From: Thioalkalivibrio sp.
GTDB taxonomy: Bacteria; Pseudomonadota; Gammaproteobacteria; Ectothiorhodospirales; Ectothiorhodospiraceae
DNA: 5,442 nucleotides
Direction: 5' to 3'
NCBI GenBank assembly: GCA_007133115.1
Contig: SLNI01000215.1
Coordinates: forward strand, 1 to 5,442
Shown here: positions 1 through 5,432 of the stretch, in pieces
Position numbering within the stretch: the first letter of the stretch is position 1
How the letters are laid out: each line of letters begins with the position of its first letter
Notes under the pieces: model-generated
Database searches by the model: none
The model's input: only the letters and a program-made list of their open reading frames with translations
Told to the model about the DNA's origin: nothing
Made by a program: the position numbers and the translations under genes

Positions 1-54
1 CGCGGTGCGGGGGTGCAGTTCGTGGCCCGAAAGGACTGGTCCGCGGGACCGTAA
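1..54 (+). CDS. C-terminal end of an upstream gene (partial, unidentified)
   Basis: Reading from base 1 gives 17 codons and a TAA stop at 52-54; the residues end in GVQFVARKDWSAGP. Third positions are mostly G or C, as in the genes that follow, and the stop lies 17 bases before the hydrolase start, as expected for a preceding gene in the same operon. The fragment is too short for any family call. The frame of the downstream hydrolase is also open back to the window edge but has no ATG, GTG or TTG there, so a hydrolase extending off the left edge is the alternative reading. Confidence 0.45.
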   Translation, partial: RGAGVQFVARKDWSAGP

Positions 55-71
55 TACGGGAGGAACAGGGG

Positions 72-1406
72 ATGCTCGTCATCGTTCATGGATGGAGCGA
101 CAACCGCGACTCGTTCCGTCCGCTGGTACGCCGGCTGCGGGAGCAGGGGATCGAACAGGCGGTCCGGGACGTGTATCTGGGCGATTACATCTCGCTGGAT
201 GACCAGGTGACCTTTGACGACCTGGCCGCGGCGATGCAACGCGCCTGGCTCGAACGCAGACTGCCCACGCATCCGGGCAGCGTGGACGCGATCGTGCACA
301 GCACGGGAAGCCTGGTGATCCGCGAATGGCTTACCCGCCATTACGCTCCGGACACGGCACCGCTGAAGCGGCTGTTGATGCTGGCCCCGGCCAATTTCGG
401 ATCGCCGCTCGCACACATGGGGCGAAGCCTGATCGGGCGCGCGACCAGAGGCTGGCGCGGAGCGCGGCTGTTCGAGACCGGCAGCCGGATCCTGAGCGGC
501 CTCGAGCTGGCGAGTGACTATACGGTCGACCTGGCGGAGCGGGACTGGTTCGCCCCCTCGCCGTGGTACGGTCCCGGGCGCATCCTGTGCACGGTCCTGA
601 CCGGCAACCAGGGGTACGCGGGGATCGCCGCGGTCGCCAACAAGGTGGGCACGGACGGGACCGTGCGCGTGTCGAGCGCCAATCTCGAATGTGCGCGGAT
701 GGATGTCGATTTCGCCACCGAGCCGATGCGGCCGATCAGTCGCGGCCCGCTGGATAGCATGGCCAGCGCTGCTTTCGGCATCATGGACGGCGAGGATCAT
801 TCGAGCATCTGCGCGCAGAACCGCGGGCCACGGAATCCCGCGACCCTGCCGGCGGTGTTTCGGGCGCTGACCATCGACGACGCCGGGTTTCCGGCCTGGC
901 GCGCGCAGCTGGAAGCGTCGAACCGCGCGGTCATGGCGCGGCGCAACGAGGGACGCCGTCCTCATTTCCACGGCTACCAGAACACCGTGTTCCGGGTTCG
1001 CGACCAGAACGGACGCGATGTCAGCGATTACCTGATCGAGTTCTATGCCAACGACGATCTGGGGCAACGTGCCCGCCGGATGACCCGGGATTTCCAGGAG
1101 GCTGTCGTGGCCAGCGTGCACGTGTTCGCAGACAACCCCGCCTATCGCGCGCTGCTGATCAATTGCCGGGAACTGCACCGCTTGCTGGACCGCCCGGAGG
1201 ACCGGCTGTACATGAGCATCACGGCCTTTCCGGAACTCAACAGCCGGGAGGTGGGCTACCGGACGTACGGCGACCGGGACATCGGGGCTTTGGTACTGGA
1301 TCGCGGCGACGTGCGGACCTGGTTTCGCGAGAATCGGACCCTGTTGGTCACATTGACATTGAAACGCGAGCAGAAAGCGGGTGTGTTTCGCCTTTACGAC
1401 GGTTGA
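72..1406 (+). CDS. Alpha/beta-hydrolase (esterase/lipase-like) with an extra C-terminal domain
   Basis: Putative serine hydrolase of 444 residues; the substrate is unknown, with a lipid or carboxyl ester most likely. The protein opens on the first core strand and oxyanion-hole turn (LVIVHGWSDN, residues 2-11). The nucleophile elbow is VHSTGS at 75-80, making Ser77 the likely nucleophile. A lipase-like LAPANFGSPLA follows at 104-114. Asp195 in KVGTDGT and His243 in GEDHSSI are good candidates for the rest of the triad. Residues from about 295 to 444 lie outside the hydrolase core; they look beta-rich and match no family I recognise. No signal peptide or membrane segment is visible, so it is probably cytoplasmic. 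The start is supported by GGGAGG at 58-63. The hydrolase fold is secure from its motifs; the assignment as a lipase is inference. It may be co-transcribed with the gene ending at base 54. Confidence 0.85.
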   Translation: MLVIVHGWSDNRDSFRPLVRRLREQGIEQAVRDVYLGDYISLDDQVTFDDLAAAMQRAWLERRLPTHPGSVDAIVHSTGSLVIREWLTRHYAPDTAPLKRLLMLAPANFGSPLAHMGRSLIGRATRGWRGARLFETGSRILSGLELASDYTVDLAERDWFAPSPWYGPGRILCTVLTGNQGYAGIAAVANKVGTDGTVRVSSANLECARMDVDFATEPMRPISRGPLDSMASAAFGIMDGEDHSSICAQNRGPRNPATLPAVFRALTIDDAGFPAWRAQLEASNRAVMARRNEGRRPHFHGYQNTVFRVRDQNGRDVSDYLIEFYANDDLGQRARRMTRDFQEAVVASVHVFADNPAYRALLINCRELHRLLDRPEDRLYMSITAFPELNSREVGYRTYGDRDIGALVLDRGDVRTWFRENRTLLVTLTLKREQKAGVFRLYDG

Positions 1407-1410
1407 AGGC

Positions 1411-1428
1411 GCGGTATCCCGATGCCGC
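1411..1428. terminator. Hairpin between two convergent genes (possible weak terminator)
   Basis: GCGGTAT (1411-1417), a four-base loop and ATGCCGC (1422-1428) form a seven-pair stem with one G-T wobble. It fills most of the 25-base gap between the hydrolase stop and the methyltransferase stop, where a terminator serving both strands would be expected. There is no run of T on either side, so it is not a classical intrinsic terminator. Confidence 0.35.
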
Positions 1429-1431
1429 ACC

Positions 1432-2037
1432 TCAGTCCTGGCGGTCGCCCGGTTCCCGCAGCCTGGCCGAGAAGCGACGCATCACGCCACTGGAGACACG
1501 GTCCTCGGCTTCAATGATGAACCCCGCGCGTTCCACGGTGGTTTCGGTGTCCCGGTTGGGGTGGCAACCACCGGTGATCCAGGTCCAGGCCGGTTGGATC
1601 CCGTCCTGCATCCTTCCGAGCAGAGGGTGCGCATGGCGCACGTGCTCGATCATTCGCAGGCGCCCGCCGGGTGCGAGCACGCGACGAACCTCCCCAAGCC
1701 CACGATCGGGGTCCTGCACGCTGCAGAAGACCAGACCGCTGACCACCGTGTCGAAGCTCCGGTCCCGGAAGGGCAGGGCCTCGGCCCGGGCTGCGACCAT
1801 CGGTACGCCCGGAGCGCGCTTCCGCGCCCGACGCAGGGCTTCGAAGTCGAGATCGGTAGCGATGATGTCGTTTCCGCTCGGGTAAAGCGGCAGGTTGCGC
1901 CCGGTTCCGCACCCGACCTCGAGCGTCCTGGGCCGTGCCCCGCTGACCAGCCGGCGGCGCCAGCGGGAAAAACCGGTGCCGTCCATCACGCTCATCAGCA
2001 TGTCGTACAGCCATGGGATGTGTTCGATGCCGCGCAT
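1432..2037 (-). CDS. Class I SAM-dependent methyltransferase, METTL7/UbiE-like
   Basis: A 201-residue Rossmann-fold methyltransferase. SAM-binding motif I is LEVGCGTG at residues 39-46, and the acidic end of strand two is in ATDLD (60-64, probably Asp62). AEALPF at 85-90 and FDTVVSGLVFC at 95-105 form the adenine-side pocket and strand four, followed by LAPGGRL at 121-127. The C-terminal part, with EHVRH, then PAWTWITGGCHPNRDT, then ERAGF, resembles the tail of the METTL7 (TMT1) family of small-molecule or thiol methyltransferases. It lacks the N-terminal membrane anchor of the animal members. The acceptor substrate cannot be told from sequence. The ATG is preceded by GGAG seven bases upstream on the - strand. 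It diverges from the HARP gene, with 138 bases between the two starts. The methyltransferase call is firm; the METTL7-like subgroup is from recalled motif similarity. Confidence 0.88.
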   Translation of the reverse strand: MRGIEHIPWLYDMLMSVMDGTGFSRWRRRLVSGARPRTLEVGCGTGRNLPLYPSGNDIIATDLDFEALRRARKRAPGVPMVAARAEALPFRDRSFDTVVSGLVFCSVQDPDRGLGEVRRVLAPGGRLRMIEHVRHAHPLLGRMQDGIQPAWTWITGGCHPNRDTETTVERAGFIIEAEDRVSSGVMRRFSARLREPGDRQD

Positions 2038-2116
2038 CCGTTCGCTCCGAAATCATTGCTCGTGCCCAATGGACTCCACCCGGTCGCGGAGGTTGCAATC
2101 GTCGCCTTCGGTTGAC

Positions 2117-2131
2117 GGGTCGGGAGGACCC
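2117..2131 (+). promoter_or_regulatory. Small hairpin with a Shine-Dalgarno-like loop
   Basis: GGGTC (2117-2121) and GACCC (2127-2131) are perfect inverted arms around the loop GGGAG. The loop plus the next base (GGAGG, 2123-2127) would be a ribosome binding site for an in-frame ATG at 2137, 39 bases ahead of the preferred HARP start. It may influence translation of the HARP gene, or be chance in GC-rich sequence. Confidence 0.3.
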
Positions 2132-2175
2132 CCACCATGATGTCGGTATCGCTCGGACGCCGCGAGGATGCTGCC

Positions 2176-2775
2176 ATGCGCCGTTTCGTACTGGATACCA
2201 GCCTGTTCACCAATCCGCACGTGTTCAGCCAGTTCGGCGACGATCCACGCGATGGGTTGCGCACCTTCCTCGAGCTGGCCCGGCGCTGCCCCGCCGAGTT
2301 CTACATGCCGCTGTCGGTGTACGAGGAATTCCGCACCATGCGCGATCTCGCGGAACTTGCGGGGGACTTCGAAACGGTCGTGTGGATCCGTTCCCCGCGT
2401 CGGGGCACCCTGACCATTCCCAGCGACATCCTCTACGAATTCATCGACGAGGTTCGCAGCCGTATCGACCGCGGTCTGCGCATCGCGGAGGAGCACACCA
2501 AGCGCGCCGGCGCCGCCGCGGACATGCCGCCGGAGATCATCACCCAGTTGCGCGAACGCTTCCGCGAAGCCATGCGCAAGGGCCTGGTGGACTCCCGCGA
2601 GGATGTCGATGCCGTGCTGCTCGCGCTGGAACTCGACGCCGAACTCGCCAGTGCCGACCAGGGCATGCGCAAGCTGGGTAACCGAATGGGCATCAAGCTG
2701 ATCACCGCCGACTACCTGCGCCAGGTCATGAGCAACCTTGCGGACGCGGAGCGCGCGCGACCGAAAGCGGACTGA
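2176..2775 (+). CDS. HARP-family PIN nuclease (RNA ligase partner / protein-only RNase P type)
   Basis: A 199-residue PIN-domain protein of the family known as UPF0278, PIN_5, 'RNA ligase partner' or HARP. The Aquifex aeolicus member is a minimal RNA-free RNase P that removes tRNA 5' leaders. Visible hallmarks are RRFVLDTSLFTNP at residues 2-14 (catalytic Asp7), PLSVYEEFRTM at 45-55, and a long charged helical stretch at about 84-137 matching the helical protrusion through which HARPs assemble. The second acidic cluster is DSREDVDAVLLALELDAELASAD at 139-161 (Asp139, Asp143, Asp145, Asp161), with ITADYL at 176-181. The ATG at 2176 is chosen because the family begins just before the first strand and GAGG stands eight bases upstream; an in-frame ATG at 2137 would add 13 residues. 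Its stop lies 20 bases from that of the convergent RNA ligase. Family membership is very likely; RNase P activity here is inferred. Confidence 0.92.
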   Translation: MRRFVLDTSLFTNPHVFSQFGDDPRDGLRTFLELARRCPAEFYMPLSVYEEFRTMRDLAELAGDFETVVWIRSPRRGTLTIPSDILYEFIDEVRSRIDRGLRIAEEHTKRAGAAADMPPEIITQLRERFREAMRKGLVDSREDVDAVLLALELDAELASADQGMRKLGNRMGIKLITADYLRQVMSNLADAERARPKAD

Positions 2776-2795
2776 CCCGCCAAAGAGGTTCTGGC

Positions 2796-3893
2796 TCAGT
2801 CGAACTGGATCGCGCCCGAAAGCGCCGTGGCCAGGGTGCCCGTCATGCGGTCGAAAACCCGATCGAATTCCAGTTCCCAGTAGCCATCCACCGCCCGCGG
2901 CATGCCCGGATGAAAACGGACCCGCTGTCCCCCCGTTGCCTTCATGTGCTCGATGAAATGAAGTGCGTTGGCGCGTTCGCGGAAGCGGCAGCGGTACCGG
3001 TGATCGACACGCCCCCGGGTGCGGCTCAGTTCGACCGCCGCGTTCAGTCCCGACAGTAAAGCCGTTCCGAGAGAGCGTTCCAGTTCCGGATCGTCCTGTT
3101 GGCCGTGCTCTGTGACGAACAGAGCCAGGCGGACCAGGCGATTGGTGAAGTACTCCGGCGGCAGGTCCAGCAATTGGGCGCTGCAGACCCGGATATCCGT
3201 GACATGGGAGCTTCCGGTCACGTATTTCGCGCGGTTGGCCTCGCTCTCCCCCTTGAACACAAGGCCTTCGGCGCCCTCTTCATCCAGTTGCAGGATCAGG
3301 CGCCGCAGGGATTCGACGTCCGCCGGGCGGAAACGTCCGAAGATGCGGGTGGCGGGAAGTTGATGCCGCTCGATCCGTTCCAGCTTCTCGCGTTGGGGCA
3401 GAAAGCCGGGGACACCCTTGCGCATCATGTCGAACACGTACAGGGCCACGTCCCGGGCCACGAACGCGGGGGCACCCTCCAGGTAGGGATTGTCGGGCCC
3501 GGCGATCTCGGCGCAGAGCACGAGTTCCGGCTCCGCTTCGAACAGCGCAAGGTCGATGAAGTCCGGCAGCCGGTCGGTGCTGAACGGGCAGACGAATCCG
3601 CCCCGGCTGAACGCGTAGATCCGGTCCTCGTGGCGGAGAATGCGAACGTTGAATCCGTCGATTTTCTCTTCCGCCCAGAAGTGGCCGCGAAACTGTTCGG
3701 AAAGCCCCGCGGACAGCGTGTGGATGCGCGCAATCGAAGGATACCCGGGGATCACGATGCCGTCGGGGAGAACGACGCTGCCCCGGGGATGTCCCGCCAC
3801 ACTCTCGGTCAGGCGGGCGTAGCGTAGTGCTTCGAATCGATGCAGTTCCGCGCGGCCTTGTTCGACGGCGTCAGCGAGGGTTTCCCGGTCCAT
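2796..3893 (-). CDS. ATP-dependent RNA ligase, Pab1020/Rnl3 family
   Basis: Nucleotidyltransferase predicted to adenylylate itself on lysine and join RNA ends; the archaeal Pab1020-type enzymes circularise single-stranded RNA. Numbered from the ATG at 3893 (365 residues), the motifs in order are EEKIDGFNVR at 75-84 with the AMP-accepting Lys77 (motif I), FSRGGFVCPF at 95-104, LCAEIAGPDNPY at 126-137 with Glu129 (motif III), LYVFDM at 151-156 (IIIa), EGLVFKG at 209-215 (IV), and AKYVT at 222-226 with Lys223 (V). A C-terminal domain typical of the family runs from about 235 to 365. The ATG at 3893 lacks a Shine-Dalgarno sequence but has a -10-like TACACT six bases before it. An in-frame GTG at 3941 has AGGA five bases upstream and gives 381 residues, close to the archaeal length, so that start is a real alternative. 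The gene is convergent with HARP and divergent from the sigma-54 activator. Confidence 0.93.
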   Translation of the reverse strand: MDRETLADAVEQGRAELHRFEALRYARLTESVAGHPRGSVVLPDGIVIPGYPSIARIHTLSAGLSEQFRGHFWAEEKIDGFNVRILRHEDRIYAFSRGGFVCPFSTDRLPDFIDLALFEAEPELVLCAEIAGPDNPYLEGAPAFVARDVALYVFDMMRKGVPGFLPQREKLERIERHQLPATRIFGRFRPADVESLRRLILQLDEEGAEGLVFKGESEANRAKYVTGSSHVTDIRVCSAQLLDLPPEYFTNRLVRLALFVTEHGQQDDPELERSLGTALLSGLNAAVELSRTRGRVDHRYRCRFRERANALHFIEHMKATGGQRVRFHPGMPRAVDGYWELEFDRVFDRMTGTLATALSGAIQFD

Positions 3894-3899
3894 GTTCAA

Positions 3900-3905
3900 A
3901 GTGTA
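3900..3905 (-). promoter_or_regulatory. Candidate -10 element for a leaderless ligase transcript
   Basis: The - strand reads TACACT, six bases, then the ATG at 3893. A transcript initiating about seven bases after this hexamer would begin on the A of the start codon, which could explain the absence of a ribosome binding site. No good -35 hexamer is present 16-18 bases upstream. This is speculative and conflicts with the GTG start at 3941. Confidence 0.22.
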
Positions 3906-3963
3906 GTGCGGTTGCGGGCAAGGAGGCATCTCCCGAGACACTCGATTCCTGCTACGCTAACGA

Positions 3964-3990
3964 CTGTCATTTTTGGCAGGGATCCTGACA
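3964..3990 (+). promoter_or_regulatory. CTGwCA repeat element and hairpin over the activator start (candidate operator)
   Basis: Three related half-sites lie in a row: CTGTCA (3964-3969), inverted TGGCAG (3974-3979) and CTGACA (3985-3990). The first two make an imperfect palindrome of TGTCA-N4-TGnCA type, a general shape used by several sigma-54 activators. The outer two are 21 bases apart, two helical turns. The last two also form an RNA hairpin, TGGCAGG and CCTGACA around GAT, with one mismatch; it buries the AGGGA ribosome binding site (3978-3982) and the A of the ATG. Autoregulation of the activator is the simplest reading, and the site also lies upstream of the divergent ligase. A sequence-related copy occurs at 5365-5391. 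Confidence 0.45.
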
Positions 3991-5336
3991 TGACGAAAGC
4001 TTCCCGATTCACCGGGGCCCCACCGCCCGAGGTGATTGCCCTTCTGGACGCGCACCCGGACCCGGCCGTCCTCCTTGATCTCGAATACCGGATCGTCGCG
4101 GCCAATACGGCCTACCGCGAGGTGTTCGGCGGCGACGTGGGCTCGACGCCACGCCGGTGTTTCGAGGTGTCGCACGGCTACGACGCACCCTGTGATCAGT
4201 CGGGTGAGTATTGCCCGTTCAGGACGACGCTCGAAACGGGAAAGATCAGCCGGGTGATGCATGTACATCACACTCCCCGCGGCGAGGAGCATGTCGATGT
4301 CGTAACCCGCCTGATCCCGGATGCCGATGGCCAACCACGTTTCGTGCTGGAAATCATGCGGGCGACCCGAATGGCCAGCGTGCGGCCCCGTCCCGGCCGC
4401 GTGTTGGTGGGCCGGGCGCCTGTGTTCACGCGCATGCTCGAACTCGTGCAGCGGGCGGCGCCAAGCGAGGCGGCGGTGCTGCTGCTGGGAGAAACCGGCA
4501 CCGGCAAGGAGATGGTTGCCCAGGCGACGCACGAGGCCAGTCATCGCCACAAGGGGCCCTTCGTGCCGGTGGAATGCGCAGGACTCACTGAATCTCTGTT
4601 CGAGAGTGAACTGTTCGGGCACGAAAAGGGGGCCTTCACCGGTGCGACCAGCCAGAAGGACGGATTGGTCGAGGCCGCGCGCGGTGGCACGTTGTTCCTC
4701 GATGAGGTGGGAGATATCCCGCTGACCATGCAGGTCAAGCTGCTGCGATTACTCGAAACGGGTTCGTTTCGGCGGGTCGGTAGCACCGTCTCCCTGGAAG
4801 CGGATTTCCGATTGGTTTGTGCCACTCATCGGGACCTCAGGGCACAGGTCGCTGCGGGTGAGTTCAGGCTCGACCTGTATTTTCGGATCAGCGTGTTCCC
4901 GATACCGCTACCGGCGTTGCGGGAGCGGCGCGAAGATCTGCCCCTGCTAGTGGAGGCGCTGCTCGCACGGTTGCCTTCCGCGCGCGGCAAGCACCTGACC
5001 CCGCGCGCGTTCGAGGCGCTCTCCGCGATGGATTTTCCGGGCAACGTGCGGGAACTTCGAAACCTTCTGGAGCGCGCAAGCCTGCTCGCAGACGGTGACG
5101 AAATCGACGCGATGCACCTGGCCCTGGACCTGGATTTCCAACCTGCCCTCGATGTCTGTCCATCTGCCGAGGACGTGATTCCGCTGGAAGAGCTCGAACG
5201 GCGATACCTGTCCCGCGTGGTTGCGGTTCACAGTGGCGATCGCCGAGAACTGGCCAGCAGGCTGGGTGTCTCCGAGCGCACGCTGTACCGGAAACTTCGG
5301 CAGCTGGACGCCCCGGCGGGTGGCGACGCGGGCTGA
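3990..5336 (+). CDS. Sigma-54-dependent transcriptional activator with a Cys-rich PAS sensor
   Basis: A 448-residue bacterial enhancer-binding protein. Residues 15-125 form a PAS domain with an unusual cluster, Cys57, His62, Cys68, Cys75 (CFEVSHG, then APC, then YCPF). There is no receiver domain, so input is a ligand, metal or redox cue, not phosphorylation. The AAA+ domain at 137-370 is complete: Walker A GETGTGKE (167-174), the sigma-54 contact loop GAFTGA (214-219), Walker [10 protein letters not shown] (234-242), ATHRDL (278-283), arginine-finger region FRLDLYFRI (292-300) and sensor II GNVREL (351-356). A Fis-type helix-turn-helix occupies about 400-445, with [17 protein letters not shown] at 420-436 for DNA recognition. 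The ATG at 3990 is preferred over upstream in-frame codons because AGGGA lies seven bases before it and because upstream residues (from 3840) overlap the ligase gene and are not PAS-like. The target promoter is unknown. All catalytic motifs are intact, so it should be functional. Confidence 0.93.
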   Translation: MTKASRFTGAPPPEVIALLDAHPDPAVLLDLEYRIVAANTAYREVFGGDVGSTPRRCFEVSHGYDAPCDQSGEYCPFRTTLETGKISRVMHVHHTPRGEEHVDVVTRLIPDADGQPRFVLEIMRATRMASVRPRPGRVLVGRAPVFTRMLELVQRAAPSEAAVLLLGETGTGKEMVAQATHEASHRHKGPFVPVECAGLTESLFESELFGHEKGAFTGATSQKDGLVEAARGGTLFLDEVGDIPLTMQVKLLRLLETGSFRRVGSTVSLEADFRLVCATHRDLRAQVAAGEFRLDLYFRISVFPIPLPALRERREDLPLLVEALLARLPSARGKHLTPRAFEALSAMDFPGNVRELRNLLERASLLADGDEIDAMHLALDLDFQPALDVCPSAEDVIPLEELERRYLSRVVAVHSGDRRELASRLGVSERTLYRKLRQLDAPAGGDAG

Positions 5337-5364
5337 ATGCGTTCGGTGGGAGGCGGCGATACTC

Positions 5365-5391
5365 CTGACAGAGTGGGTCCGGAAACTGACA
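5365..5391 (+). promoter_or_regulatory. Second CTGACA pair, related to the element at the activator start
   Basis: CTGACA at 5365-5370 and again at 5386-5391 are 21 bases apart, the same phasing as CTGTCA/CTGACA at 3964 and 3985. Laid over that element without gaps, 17 of 27 positions agree, including T, GG and GGA in the spacer. It begins 29 bases after the activator stop codon. This suits an upstream activating sequence for a following gene, with the promoter outside the window. Confidence 0.42.
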
Positions 5392-5408
5392 AACGTGGCG
5401 CATTTGCA

Positions 5409-5432
5409 CCTGTTTGGCACAAACGCAACAGG
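5409..5432. repeat. Nested inverted repeats in the non-coding end
   Basis: GTTTG (5412-5416) and CAAAC (5420-5424) are perfect arms around GCA. CCTGTT (5409-5414) and AACAGG (5427-5432) are a second perfect pair enclosing them. ACAAACG recurs at 5389-5395 and 5419-5425, 30 bases apart. This could be an operator or an RNA hairpin; no T run follows, so a terminator for the activator gene is unlikely. Confidence 0.35.

Noticed and set aside
2054..2071. CATTG/CAATG inverted repeat between the methyltransferase and HARP genes
   Set aside because: Five-base arms with an eight-base loop are expected by chance, and no convincing promoter boxes surround it.
1163..2115. Long + strand open frames of about 240 codons across the end of the hydrolase and the methyltransferase
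   Set aside because: They are opposite or out of frame to genes with clear catalytic motifs, have low-complexity Arg/Pro/Ala-rich products and show no domain. High GC content makes such open frames common.
2776..2795. GCCA/TGGC hairpin between the HARP and ligase stops as a terminator
   Set aside because: Only four good pairs, a large loop and no T run; too weak to call.
3099..3827. A 242-codon + strand frame inside the RNA ligase
   Set aside because: It is exactly antisense to the conserved ligase motifs, and its product has no recognisable fold.
3930..3958. Possible housekeeping promoter for the activator with TGCTACGCT as an extended -10
   Set aside because: The hexamer matches only half of TATAAT, and the sequence 17 bases upstream (CTCCCG) is not a -35 box.
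3957..4622. A 221-codon - strand frame over the activator start
   Set aside because: It mirrors the PAS and Walker A coding region, and its product is His/Arg-rich with no family resemblance.
4888..5420. - strand frames of 157-173 codons over the activator's C-terminal region
   Set aside because: They are antisense to the AAA+ and helix-turn-helix coding sequence and have no motifs of their own.
5413..5428. Possible sigma-54 promoter beginning at TTTGGCAC
   Set aside because: The -24 half fits, but the -12 position reads CAAC where TTGC is needed, and no GC falls ten bases after the GG.
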